From the NCBI GenBank assembly GCA_037074705.1, contig CM073592.1, positions 51,754,129 to 51,818,128 of the forward strand: a DNA stretch of 64,000 bases. Reading direction: 5' to 3'. A program made the position numbers and the translations under genes. This stretch comes from Zhengitettix transpicula. Lineage: Eukaryota > Arthropoda > Insecta > Orthoptera > Tetrigidae. The first letter of the stretch is position 1, and the number at the start of each line of letters is the position of its first letter. A model generated the notes under the pieces. It was not told where the DNA came from. It did no database searches and saw only the letters and a list, made by a program, of their open reading frames with translations. Positions 20,695 through 32,901 of the stretch are shown piece by piece.

Positions 20695-21835
20695 TGTGTT
20701 TGAGGATTTCTGTGATAAAAATGAGACATATATGCTGCAATTCCATTCAGCCAATACATATGGTGGTCTCCGTGAATGTAGGATATAATAAGACTATTAC
20801 ATTCTCCTACTTGCACACGCCTTGTAGAGAACGATCGTATTTACTTATCAGTTTGGATCTGATACACAACGTTGCTTTCAAATGTAATACAGAAATACTG
20901 TAGGAGGTCACCCATGGAAAAGTTTCCGTAATAACACGTTATCCTGCGAAGAATAGTGACTTGGTCGAGTTGACGTAACGGTTTTTCCCACATTTTGCCG
21001 AGCAGCTGTAAGCGTTTCGCCCCATTGTGAGCTACAACCTGCCAGGTCCCTCCCTCGCCCTCCTACACACACGCCAGAAACTCCATTAGCATTAGAAGGA
21101 GCCAGCTAGTACCTGCCGAGACAGGTTACACACGACCTGCAGGTGGGTAAGCCAGGTAGCGAGGGTGCGGTACAGGCGTATCTTAATTGCCTAAGGCGAA
21201 TCACTACAAAAACTGCAATCGAAAGGAAAATTCTTCTCTGGGGATCAAGAAAAGGGTGAATAATTTAGCGATGTGAAAAACAAAAGATGTGGGAAGAATG
21301 TTGTTTTTGAAGCCTATTATGCAAATATTTGACTGCAAACTACAGACAAGCTACAGTAATCACTACTTATGACAAGACGAAGAAAAAATTTAACTATTCA
21401 AAATTATTGAACTAAGACACGCATGTTGCTGTTATCTGAAACCAACAATTTTACTTTGTTGCAAAACAAATAACTTCAATAATAAATATATATCTCACTT
21501 GTATCATCCGTAACTACAATGATTCATATTTGTCTCTATGTATTTTTATAATTTTATTTCCCTTATATATATATATACAGTATTTGACATAATGGGTGAA
21601 AATATTGTGCATGGTTCATAACGGTATGGTTATCTACAATTTAAATTGTTCCCGGGATACTCTTTTCTTATGATTAATTTTTAAATTTATTTTATAACTA
21701 ATAAAATGCAAATTATCAGACATTCATTAAACATGTAATATAAATTTTGGTTGTCAAATAAGTCAGAATAAAAACTTAAATAACAAAATGACATATTATT
21801 CACTCTTATTTCTTATACGTATACGACGTTTCGTT
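20695..21835. other. No gene recognised; GC-rich patch 20990-21190
   Basis: The patch 20990-21190 is markedly GC-richer than its surroundings but has no open frame or motif I recognise. A short TA tract lies at 21563-21577. Confidence 0.4.
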
Positions 21836-22016
21836 CTTACTTTAGAATTTGTTTACTTAACTTCTTACTCTGCCTTATTTGGCGATTAGCATTAATATAA
21901 TATATTTCAAGAGTATCAGATAATTTTCAATACTCTATTCGTTCGTATACAGCCCAGAAATCGTTTGTATTTCATTAATACCTGAAGAGGTCATAAGGTA
22001 AGGACGAAACGTCATG
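21836..22016. repeat. Inverted pair of hammerhead-like motifs
   Basis: Minus-strand GAACGAAACGT lies at 21836-21845. On the plus strand CTGAAGA (21982-21988) is followed by GGACGAAACGTC (22002-22012). TAATAC before the core and GTATTA after it could extend stem I. The left copy has lost its CTGATGA half. Confidence 0.5.
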
Positions 22017-25000
22017 TATTAACAAATTTGCATGAATAATTTATAATGTTTCAATCACATATGTTTTACAAATTTTATAATTCAAAATTATTGATTCATA
22101 GCCTTTAGGTAGGTCAAAAATGTACAGAATCGTTGTTTATTTGTTAATTATAGATTTTATGATTAATATTTATTTTGAATTATAAAAAATGTTAATTATC
22201 TGTTGACAGTAGTAAATATACGACGTAAGGATAATTATTTGTAATTTGTTTATTAAAGATTTTTCTGACTTATTTGGCCATTAACATTCATATTTTCATA
22301 ACTTTTGACATCATGACATCCAAAATTTAGTCTACTTACCAATAAATGTCCCTTAAAGATACTAGCAACTTAGGTCGATTGTATTTTAAGTTTTTCAAAT
22401 GGTGGACGACAGTTTAAGACAACTTCATAATTATTTTTCACTTCAGGCTTTGTATATAGCGAACAAAATCCCTCTCGAGGCAGGTACAATAGGATCGTTC
22501 GTTATTTTGTCTCGAAATGGCGAATGGCAGTTTTTTTATCGCCAAGAACCTTCTCAACAGTTTGAAGAGCTATAGCGTTAAGTTTCATATAACAGAACAC
22601 TGACGGAAGAATTCTGATAACATCGGATCGCTTGTAAAAAATAATTCTAATTGTACTATGAAGGAAGACGGGGAAAAGTATAAATATAAGAGAAATACTT
22701 TCGTCTCAGGCGTGCAATAAATGTTTCTTTATAGAATTGGTTTAGAATGTGTTGATATCATACAGTAAAAATCAGACAACTGTATTATTAATTCATAATT
22801 CCTGAAAAGCTGAAGAATAACAACATAATTTTTAATCCGAAATTTTATCAATTAATATTATTACAAAACGAAGAAATTAAATATTGTCCTAACAAGCCTA
22901 CTGCGGCTTCCAAACTGTTAAACATCTCGAAATCAGAAATAAGTGCACCGGCATTTTACGATGGTTCAGGTGTTGACAAAAAAATAAGCACAACTAAGAG
23001 AATGCATGTCCTTTACTCAAATATTTTTAATTAGCGTGCGCCACCTTGGCGCCAGCTTACTAAGATCAAATGTTTACACTGTTGGTAAACACATTATGTT
23101 TTGGGACCCGATGTCTTGTCCGTGTTTGAAATAGTGTTAATTACTTTCGTGAGTTAGAGAGAGCTTGTGTAAAGAAAGACTAATGCCTGCTTAATACTAT
23201 TCACTATTCACGGGCGATCTTTTTTTGTTTTGTTAAACCTTCTGTCAAGAACCTCGTCTATAAGCACGTTATTTTAAAAGAATAAAAGAGTTCAGGTGTT
23301 AATGTTCCTTTTTAAAATTTTGACTCTATGGCATAATAAGAACAAAAACGACTTAGTTTCGCAATATATCAAACGGTCATCTTCTAGACATCATATTAAA
23401 AACAATTTCTGATTGATTGAGAATCCAGTGTGACGTCGTTCGTGCTGAAAAATAATTCAGGAAACACAGACCGTTGTACACTTTCTCAAAGAGCATTAAG
23501 GAAGGAGGGATATGAGTCCCGGGAAAAAATTATGGAAGGAAAACGTGTATATCGAAGCCGAATCAACAGGCTTGGATAAAACTCTCACGAAATTAATTTT
23601 GGTTAAAACATTTTGCCTTTGTACGGTTACAAATTTTGAAAGAAATAACACATTAATTATGAATTGTAGTTTGCGTAGGAAGTGGTCCAAATCCTATGAA
23701 ATTTGAGATTTATGTAATTATACTTCACAACGTTTATCAATTTAAAATTCTGAATTATTCAAGCATGAAATTTCTCAATTTGAACTAAAAATTATTGGCC
23801 GGGGATATAACGAAAAGAATAGTGAAAACTATTAGAAATTATTATCAATATTAGAGTAATTGTAATTAGGTTTGTTGGGAACATTTAGAGAATGTAGTTT
23901 TCCAAATTGACAGAAATGTAGATGACAGTCGGCCTGTTTTTCGATAGCGGTTTCAACATGTTTGTTAACAATTTAAATGTCTCACAACTAGGGATGTAAT
24001 TATTTCAAAGAAATTTACAAAGCTTTATTAAAGCCTCAAATCATAGTTAAATTTTAATTAAAGAATATAATTATATTTTTGTTTAATCTTAAACCGTTAC
24101 ACCCCAACTTAAGAAAGACTCTCAGTGTTCTGTAGGTGAACGTAGAGAAATTTCTTGTCATTTTTTAACCGTGCCACTGATTTAAAATATAATTCTATAG
24201 TTTCATATACTACACGTCTTCTTTTGGAGTATCTATAAAAATGAGCCTTTGTTTCGTTGTTAAACACAACAATAAGCAGAATTTAGAAATAACAAACAAC
24301 CACATATAATCTTGAGACAAAATGGCGGATGTTAAAAAATCTGGGATTTTATTCTCTCTACGGAAAATGAAAAAACAAAGACGAACTTAACCGGCTTTCT
24401 CTGATCCGGTAAATAACATTGATGCTATATAAATTTATACCTCAAAAATTTTTTTGGTGTATGTTTTTTGAAGATTACAAGAATTAAAAAATAGAATTAA
24501 AAAAAAGTAACCTCGTCAGAAACGACTTGAAGATTCTACGACGGAACAAATAATATATTTTTTGGACAAATCGAAGGTTTGTGAAACGAACGAAGTATAT
24601 GGGTGATTTTGACGAATTGCAAATTAATGAAACAATGTAAAATAAAATTAACAATTTTTTTAATCCGGTAATGACCATCTAGTTTATGCGGCTATAAATT
24701 AAAAAAAATTGTTTTGTCAAATAATATTTTATAGATGGGATGCCCGTTAAATTGTAAATGCTTTCTGTAAAATTGTTTTATTTTCTCTGTACAGAAGACT
24801 ATGGCAATAGATCCGAATTCATAATTTAATAATATATAAATGATTAATTATTTTTTCTCATTCAACGAATGATGAAAACATTGGGGTTCAAACACTGCAA
24901 AAATCGTATCGGAATAATGAAGTACCGTAACGAGTAAAATGAAAAAAGAATTACCCAAGCCCTATCCTATCAATAGTGTAAATCGTAGACATCCCTAACG

Positions 25001-25121
25001 CTAAGAAAGTTTCCTTCCGTGGATGATGGACCGGTGCCCAGATATATTCTAAGAAAGGTAGATGGAATAAATAATGACTTAGCCAATAAGCGGACAAAAT
25101 TCGTTTATAAAATAAATGCCA
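22017..25121. other. No gene recognised
   Basis: About 3.1 kb of AT-rich sequence. A minus-strand GAAACTAAGT preceded by TCTAGAAGATGACCG near 23350-23395 may be another decayed hammerhead-like half. Two 64-codon frames overlap at 23.5-23.7 kb on opposite strands without recognisable content. Confidence 0.45.
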
Positions 25122-25157
25122 CACAACGTTTCTGGACCTTGTTGCTTTCGTCAGGTG
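25122..25157 (-). repeat. Hammerhead-like motif (GTGTGGTATTTAT subfamily)
   Basis: The minus strand reads CACCTGACGA, then AAGCAACAAGG, then AGAAACGTTGTG, continuing into TGGCATTTATTT. It is the same subfamily as 6067, 7910 and 36951. Stem I CAC/GTG and palindrome ACGT are kept; stem II is poor. Confidence 0.5.
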
Positions 25158-26116
25158 TTGGAAATGAACGGCACAAACCAGGCGGCGAACGTCTATACTT
25201 AATGGAAGCAAAAAGATTGGCAGAAACATTGTCATTGATTTATTTTATCAAATAATTTTGTTTGTTTATTAGCTACTTCACAACCTATTGACTAATTTTA
25301 AGCTAATACAGACAGTTTTATGCTTTGAAAGCTAAATGGGAGGTCGATAGATCTTGATTACCCCGGTAACAAGGGCACGAAAACGCTATTTACTAATTTG
25401 TATGCGATTCTATCTGTGTTTGCGGTCGCATCTGATAAGGGATGAGTGTTCAGTGGGCTGTGAGCTCTCAGATGTGTATCGCGGAAGGGAGACTGCAACA
25501 CCTGAGCGCTCTGGCAAGTGTAGCCCCCACCCGGAGATTTAGTGAACTGCGAACGTGTCCTCTCACACAAACGGCTGATTGTTATTAAAACATTGTTATT
25601 GTTTAAAGGAACCCAGCTGTGTACGAAGACAAATGAGAAGCTAAGAAAAGGCACGCAGGCACAGGATGCATTGTGAACTTCAGAGAACAGTAATAACGGT
25701 CGGGATTCACGCTGCCAAATCCAGCGGCTCTCCCGTTCGCTGAACGGGTTCGTACGTGGCGTGTTCTCTCATCTCTTGTTCTCAAATGCACGGGAGTTGT
25801 TTCAAAAGTGACATTTCCTGTCTCGATGGTTGGCCGGAGTAACTCGTTCTCGGATCTCTTATTGTTGGTGTTCGATTCGGCGTGTCGGATTTCCAATCAG
25901 TGTGCGTTATACAAAGATGTCGGGTGTTAGCGGAACGATACATTTACCTTCCGAACACGATATAAGATTGGATACACAACAAAATCGTACTAACAAGAAG
26001 AACTCGCATATCAGAAATTATTGTACCTTAAGTAAAAAATTCTTTATAGTAGGGGTCTACGTCTAAGTATCAGTTCCCTTTACCTGTTGATAATATACAA
26101 AAAATAAAATAAATAA
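25158..26116. other. No gene recognised; GC-richer 25350-25900
   Basis: Overlapping frames of 60-98 codons on both strands occur between 25350 and 26066. They show no motif. The stretch might be an unrecognised exon or old repeat. Confidence 0.35.
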
Positions 26117-26198
26117 ATCGGCTGATAAAGTCTGAATAATTTTAATTTAATCAAATTAAATTCGAGAAATACATCTCGTGAAAGTACAATAAAAAGAG

Positions 26199-26237
26199 AA
26201 CAACGTTTCGATCCAAATTTGGCACCTCATCAGGTAC
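26199..26237 (-). ncRNA. Hammerhead-like ribozyme motif, dimer unit 1
   Basis: Minus strand: TAC, CTGATGA (26227-26233), stem II GGTGCC...GGATC (five pairs including one G-U, with a bulged G), then GAAACGTTG. The canonical spacing holds, with no extra A. ACGT gives the minimal stem III. Stem I partner bases (TAC against GTT) are only partly paired. This copy has the most canonical core in the window. Confidence 0.55.
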
Positions 26238-26420
26238 TACAATATTCAAGCACCTAAATTCAAAGGTCTACTATAATTTGAGAGTTCAAGAGAGTTAGGT
26301 GCAAATTTTCAGACCAGGCATCAAATAAAAAATTCATGCATATCTGACTTTAAATATTAATAAACCAATCATTAAAGCCAGAGTAATTTTAATCTAATCA
26401 ATCAAATTATAAAAGGAGTG

Positions 26421-26458
26421 CAACGTTTCGACACAATTTTCGGGCATTCATCAGGTTA
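26421..26458 (-). ncRNA. Hammerhead-like ribozyme motif, dimer unit 2 (decayed)
   Basis: Minus strand: CTGATGA (26448-26454), a poorly pairing middle, then GAAACGTTG. Core residues are kept but stem II does not fold, so activity is unlikely. Confidence 0.45.
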
Positions 26459-26726
26459 GAAAATAGTAAAGATCCAAATTCAAAAGGAAAATTTTGTTTT
26501 GGATTAAAATTTTCAGGTGGAGCATCAAATCTAAAAATTGTTATTTTTCAGACGTTATGTAATATCCATCAAACTAAATTTCTCTCCCTTCTCGCAACAA
26601 TGACTGCATTGCGTTTCCGTTTTTTAAATTAAAATCAGGTTATGAACGACTCATTATGAGTACTCACATTTGTCTTGTCGGGGGACTAATTGACGAGAGT
26701 TTCTCTCATGCACACTAACATCCATG

Positions 26727-26800
26727 CTCTCACCGGGATTCGAACCGGGGACCTCTGTGATGCGAGGCAGTCACGCTGACCCCTACACCACAGGAGGTCG
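26727..26800 (-). repeat. tRNA-derived repeat or tRNA pseudogene
   Basis: The minus strand reads CCTCCTGTGGTGTAGGGGTC (A box region), later GGTTCGAATCCCGG (B box). The acceptor ends do not pair and the anticodon arm lacks a 5-7-5 geometry, so this is not an intact tRNA. A SINE head is most likely. Confidence 0.6.
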
Positions 26801-27293
26801 GCAGTTTCAATTTTTTTTCACGATTTTTTCCCAACGAAGCTGCTTTGGTGTTTACTTGTCGTTAGCATTATTAAAAGTGTGATAATACACGACTTATATT
26901 TTCCCTTCCAACCTGATTTTAGTGTTTAGTTGTCTTCATTATTCTCAAACGTGTGATAACACCCGATTTATTGACTGGTAAGTTTAGGATTTTTCCGAGA
27001 TTCGACAAAATACAACGGTCGATCGGAGTATTCTGAGAAAAAAAATATGTGACTCCGATAGGGATAAACTGCCATTATTCAATCATTTAATATTATTATC
27101 TAGAAAAAATAAAATTGATGTTGCGCGGAGAATGGATCAGTATTCGTTCAATTTTAATATACTTCGTCATTCAACATCGATTGTTGGTAAAGGAGACTTT
27201 GATTCGACATGAAACGAAACTTCACCATCGTTTTCATCGACAAATACCGTCAAACCTCCATTTTAGATGTTGAGACCAGCAACCGTTAGGTAC
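26801..27293. other. No gene recognised
   Basis: AT-rich; the 5' part of the mariner that follows may begin here but cannot be delimited. Confidence 0.4.
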
Positions 27294-28300
27294 GATAACG
27301 AAATCGTTGAGCTCTTAAATCCAGTATTGAACGACCGCCGTTTGCAGACAAGAGAACGTGCTGTGATGGCGAACATGTCGGTAGAACGTTTCCACCACTG
27401 TGTACATGGTCACTGCCCAATTGTTAAATCCCGATGACGTTAGCCCGATAGACACACTATCGCGATGTTTATTTTCCCGAATGCCAGGAAGTCGTTTTTC
27501 ACGAAAGGGCCGCGTTCGACGGACTGTATTTTTAACGAAATGTAGTTAAACGGAAAGTCTCCAGAAACGCGTTAACTAAAATCGCCGTTCCCTAATTTTT
27601 GCTAATGACAGCCAGGGTCCTTTAACCAGTCGGGATTTTCCTAGCCGCATGTATTATTGAATTTTTATTTCGTTCGGCGATCTTCGTAGTTTTTGTGTTT
27701 GGGTATTTAATTTCAGATCAATTGTATTAATTTAATTGGTTTTTTCTTTCATTCTTTTTTCTTTGTTTCCTGATTTTATCTAGTATATTACACGATTATC
27801 AAAGTTCGAGGGGATTTATTTAATAGAGGACTTTTATCGGGAATTCGCTTTTCCGGTTTTTTTATTTCGGATTTATGTACTTGTCCAGAAAATGTTTGAA
27901 TGTAATGAATTATTTTTCCTGGATATAATCCCTTTTGGGATAACGTCGTCTGGAAAATGTACGTCAACGAATAACGCCGTACGGCAACGTACGTCGGGCA
28001 AAAATACGGTCACCATGAAATCAGTGCGACGGCTGCCATATTTAACAGTCGACCGGAAAAAAAAAACACTCGAATTGGATCCTTTCACAAGCAGCTCAGC
28101 TTAGTTTTTGCAGCGATTCGTTACTGTTGATGAAACTTGGATTCATTATTTCACCCCTGGGTCGAAGCAACTGTCCACACAGTGGGGCGAAGCGGGTGGA
28201 CGTGCTCCGAAGAAGGCGAAAACGGTTTGATTGATCATGGCTGCTAATCTTGGGAGTGTTCATGGCGTGGTTCTCATAGACTATCGGGGGAAAGCCGGAT
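27294..28300 (+). pseudogene. Decayed mariner transposase
   Basis: 27294-27436 reads NEIVELLNPVLNDRRLQTRE and MSVERFHHCVHGH, matching the helix-turn-helix N-terminal half of mariner transposase. 28105-28232 reads RFVTVDETWIHYFTP, then KQLSTQW and GGRAPKKAKT. This is the block with the first catalytic aspartate and the residues after it. 28235-28300 has degenerate GVVLIDY-like residues. Between the halves lie about 660 bp where about 200 would be expected, so an insertion or strong decay is likely. The D34D C-terminal motif was not found. A close relative lies at 57.6-57.9 kb. Confidence 0.75.
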
Positions 28301-29625
28301 AGAATACAGAAATAGGAAAATAATTTTTTTTTCATGAACGGATTTAAAGGGAACTAAGAGGGACAAATAGAAACGTGAATTGGTACAGAAATAATTAAAC
28401 TGTACTTAAGTTGTGTGTGGATAAAGAAATCTAATCGCATTCATTTTACATTCCTCCCTACTTGAGTTCAAAACTTTTTTTTTTATTTTAGAGTTCCACT
28501 TTAAAATCATAAATTAAATATTTAAAACTTCTTCGAAATGTATGATAGGAAAACTGCGCCTATTCAATTAAACGGCAAGAATAAACGACGTAATCGTAAG
28601 TCTGGGAGCAGTTAATGTTTCTCATTAAATTCTCGAGTCCCATCATGTCCACAGTCAGTCATAAAATAGGAGCTAATGGGTTACACTTTATGACTCCGGC
28701 TTTTCCCAAGAACGTATCTAGCCATGTGGAGAATCCGAAAGCGATTCATAAACTTTTAACAGATTCACGGTATTTTGCAATTTACGTCTTTAATCTAGAT
28801 GAAGTTAATTATCAAAATATTTCATTTCCGATTTTATAGGCTTTATATACAGGTGATTATATTCTGTATTCAATAAATTAAAGAAGTCGGCTTGTTATTC
28901 TTTGTACTCCATCGCGAATGCTCATTAATTCAGTATTTTTTTTACCAATTATACTTCAATGATCGATCCTAAACAATTGGTTAACGAAGTGCTCTTCAAT
29001 TCCTGTTCAATATTACAATATTGGCAATAAAACATTGAATTTTTTATTGTGATTTTAAAATCAGAATATTTCTAAAATACGGTACAGGATTAATGAGACC
29101 TGTATCAGTCTTTCACCACAAACTAAATCTTAAAAGTAAAATAGGTAGTTTTTCTGGGAATTGCACGGTTAACGACAGTAAATCTTTCCGTGACTTTCGC
29201 CGTTAACCGAAACCATCGATATACGAGGTATTATTTCCAATGAAAATGAAACTTAGTTAATTTGTCCCATCTCCTCCTCACAGCCACAGAGAATTAATTA
29301 ATATACCATATTGTAGCGGTTGAGATTACCGCAATGTCGTTCTGACTGACAAACCAAACGGCATCAATAATGGGCAATGCGTGAAGTTTCGGTAGCGCTC
29401 GCTACGATAGGAACAATTTGAGAACGACATGTTTATGAAAGTTCCACTACAATAATGTGTGTAGATATTTGCAGTAAACGTCGATATTACTTTTTATGAA
29501 ACAAACGAAAAATGAAAAAAGGCTGCAATAACGAATCACACATCCGAACTTACCAGTTAACTTTTCGGGACTGAGTAACTTTCTTCGCTCATTTCACCAT
29601 TTTATACTTACAGACCACTCGTCGA
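28301..29625. other. No gene recognised
   Basis: AT-rich sequence without a recognisable frame; a 74-codon frame at 28615-28839 is unremarkable. Confidence 0.5.
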
Positions 29626-29640
29626 TAACATACATACACC
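29626..29640. repeat. 15-bp target site duplication, left
   Basis: CACTCGTCGATAACA, identical to 29883-29897. Confidence 0.9.
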
Positions 29641-29882
29641 TTGGCGTTACAGCCCTTGTAGGGCTAGAACCTGCCTCACTATCGAAGCCCACTCTCTTCT
29701 GTCTCTTGCTTTCCTCCTCCATCCTTTTATGTCCAACTCCCTCATATCTTCATCAATATTCTCCACCCATTTCTTTCTAGGTCTGCCTACACACCTTCTT
29801 CCTCCTGGTTTTCCTTTCCATATTCTTTGTAGTAGGGTTCCCTCCTCACTCCTTTCCACATGCCCTGCCCATCTAAGTCTTG
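29641..29882 (-). mobile_element. 5'-truncated LINE insertion with open RT tail
   Basis: The minus strand encodes an uninterrupted LINE ORF2 C-terminus: RLRWAGHVERSEEGTLLQRI, then GGRRCVGRPRKKWVENIDED, then a WRRKARDRREWASIVRQ segment and a stop. The 3' end carries a short TGTATGTA-type tail. A perfect 15-bp duplication flanks the insert. The open frame, intact target duplication and lack of decay mark this as the youngest insertion in the window. Only about 240 bp were copied, so it cannot move by itself. Confidence 0.88.
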
Positions 29883-29897
29883 CACTCGTCGATAACA
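29883..29897. repeat. 15-bp target site duplication, right
   Basis: Identical to 29626-29640. Confidence 0.9.
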
Positions 29898-32075
29898 AAG
29901 GTATACGAATCTAACTCACATGGATATCAGATATCAGATATTATGAACAGTTTCACGTCATTGAGGCTGAGGAATTTCGAAATAGTCCTGTATTTGGGGA
30001 GAAACGGGAACGACGGGAATTAGACTAGTGGAATAATAGCCGAATATTTTCCAATAATTCCATCATTCCACTTTATAAAATAACGTGGAATGCACTTTTT
30101 ATGCAATATAAAATTGCAAAAGTATTAGAAGATTTCTAGTAATCCGGAGAATTTGATACATTATGGAATTAAATACAAATCTCCAGCAGACTGATTATTT
30201 TCATTATGAAGGCCGTTATTAACCATCAGTGATGAAAGATTATTTAAAACGAATGTGGTGATGTCTTTAACGTGTTAATAAGAAATATTTGGATCAGGAT
30301 GTTTACCTCCGTGTTATTTAAAGATTTTGGGACTTTCTTTGTTGGAGAACATCGTTCGGGTAATGAAAACACGGAAAAGACGTGTTTTTGTATTGACAGA
30401 TGTATCAATTTATTGTGACCCTCGCCTCCCGACTTTAATAGTGGTACAATTATGGTAGCTGTTTCGCGAAACATTCAGCGATTTCTGCAGGTTAATTTTG
30501 AAAATGCAACAACAAAGTCTTCCGCCTGACGAAGTTAATTTACTTCCCAAACGTCTGGTGACAGGATGTCACAATGTTTACCGACCTTGATTGTCTTGGA
30601 CGGCGAGTTCAGCAGCTGCATGTATTTCTGTTCGTGCAGCATCTCTGCGGGGGCCGCCTCCGAAATAGAATGTTGGCACACACTTGTCACAGCTGCATGG
30701 CAAATGTTGACCTGATCCGTGGATTCGGAAACACTACTTTGTATGGAGAAATTTCCAGTTCCATTTAATGAGATTCAGACGGCTTTACAATTTAATTTCA
30801 ATAACTGTGAGGGTTGACCACTGCGACACTGATCTCTACTATTATTCTATTCTAATTTCATTAATAGAAATAATCTGTCATTATTAAAAATTTCCTTTGG
30901 ACAGAGGATGAGCTACTGCTCCTGTAAGTATCCGAATAGCTTGTAATGGATATTTCATCAGAGACGTCACGTATCAGTTTTTCCGAACCTTCGGCAGTTC
31001 GGATCAAATTCAAACTTTGTAAAGAATCTCAACAAAGGACGTAAAAGGGAATTAAATTGGTCTGACTGACGAATTAATTAAATAATAATTCAAATTAATG
31101 AATTTTCTAGTAATTTAACTGAGTTATCAACTTTCGTGCAAACTGTCTGCTACGACTGACTTTAATTCAGCTTTCCATAATAAATCCTCTTTTCCGATTG
31201 GCAATACAGTTACAATATTCGTTAAGAATCCATTCATTTTATCAACAGTTATTGTCACAGGCTTTTCTAGACATTGTCGGAAATTTAAACGCAACTAAAA
31301 ATGAATAAACGCTCCAATAGTTTACTATTCAACCAGTTCTTTACCAACGTATATTTATACATCAGAATGTTTAGAGAGTCTCCATATATTCGATGTCCAT
31401 TTCCACGGGATTAATTCAATTATTTCATTAAAAAAATAGTGGGCATGCCTTATCGATCAATTGCTTCAAGGACTTACCTTTGAATTCAGGACATGATCCG
31501 TCAATTATTGCTGGGATGGGTCCATCGTACAAGGTCAGAACAACTTTCTTTATAATAGTTCAAATTACTGTCATGTCTCTCTGGTGTTAGACGCCATCCT
31601 GACTTAGAATTAATATTCTTATTCGGATTCCAGGTACAAACCAGTCTTTGAAGGTGAGAATTATGTGGTTTGACGAACATAATGTTAACGGATGCAAATT
31701 AAATTAGAATTTCAGTAAAATAACTTATTGATTTCCAGATGGAAGGTGCAAGTATGATATCAGTGTCATTATCAAAATCGGGATGATCGAATTTTTGTGA
31801 AAAATGATAGAAATGAGCATGATGAAGGAAAGATATACTTAACTCTACGCAGAAGTGTATTTATATAGACAGAGTATTATATGTAAATTGAGTATAAGTT
31901 AAACAATTCTAACAAACATAAATACGGAAGGTAAATCTGGTGCGTATACGTTGTCCATCGCGAACCGCTCCGTGACCATGAGCTAGCTGCTGCAACAGTT
32001 TTTATAGCTTGAATGGATTTGTCAAGGATGTGTCCCGAGGGAATAGCAGCTAATGACGCTCTTTCTTGCCTTTTA
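29898..32075. other. No gene recognised
   Basis: AT-rich; a GC-richer patch near 30560-30740 holds a 64-codon frame without similarity. Confidence 0.45.
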
Positions 32076-32159
32076 TCCCGTGTCCGCACACGGGACACGG
32101 GAGATAGGTGACCCATATCTCAGCTCCCGAGCTGAGAGAAACCGGTCCAGAGACCGGTT
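32076..32159. repeat. Three consecutive perfect hairpins
   Basis: Arms TCCCGTGTCC/GGACACGGGA (32076-32085, 32093-32102, 7-nt loop). Arms TCTCAGCT/AGCTGAGA (32118-32125, 32130-32137, 4-nt loop). Arms AACCGGTC/GACCGGTT (32140-32147, 32152-32159, 4-nt loop). All three are perfect and GC-rich in an AT-rich setting. Function unknown. Confidence 0.8.
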
Positions 32160-32901
32160 CCTGTGTTACACGGCTCTGGAGTCACGATTGGTTGGTCGCG
32201 GTTGCTGGAACCTCCGGGGGGATTCATTACAGATTTCTGCCTCACTGACACGAACAAATAAAACAGACTAGTGCACCTCATCACCGTTCAATCGGAAATG
32301 TCTCATGAAGCTGTCCGCACGGACCTTGTTCTCTGATTGGTATCTGAGATCAGTTTTCTGAAGAAAAAAAAAAGTTCTGTTCCATTATAAATATCAAATT
32401 ATAGAAGACTGATACCACCACAGGGAAGGCAGTTAATAAGCTTAAAATTTTTATTACAATCTTTTGTATATATGTAGATGATCTAATTTTAATTTTCATA
32501 GCATCGCTGTGCTTTGTTTCATTACTGATCGTTAATACTATTATAAATTAGCCAGTTTTATAAATATAAGTTGTATTAATTTACTGTTACTGTGCTGTTT
32601 TACCTGTAGTTTAGTCCCCTCAACTTATCCAGACATCTAGAGTTTTCGAAGTTTCATTAACTACTTTCAAGAGCGAATGAATGGTGAAGGTTAAATACCT
32701 AAGCAATTTAGTCAAACAGTTTTTGAACGGTAGCGAATTTATTTCGAAGGATAAATAACAAAGATGTCATTGACGAAATTCGTTGCACTTGCCATGGTTA
32801 TCTTAACTTTAAAGCTCGTAGTCCATTTACCACCGTTCTAACTTTTTTCCTGATTCCATTATATTTATTTCTTAAAATGAAAGCTCTCTCTATGGGGGCT
32901 C
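32160..32901. other. No gene recognised
   Basis: AT-rich after 32280; no feature seen. Confidence 0.5.

Larger units (their letters stand above)
26117..26560 (-). repeat. 220-bp tandem dimer with one hammerhead-like motif per unit (retrozyme-like)
   Basis: Two direct units each carry an AGTMTGAATAATTTTAATYTAATCA-type start, CAACGTTTCG (26201 and 26421, exactly 220 bp apart), TCATCAGGT, an AAATTCAAA segment and a CATCAAAT segment. Ribozyme-bearing small retroelements known as retrozymes occur as tandem monomers of a few hundred bp, each with a type I hammerhead. This dimer has that layout on the minus strand. No open frame is present, as expected for a non-autonomous element. Confidence 0.6.
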
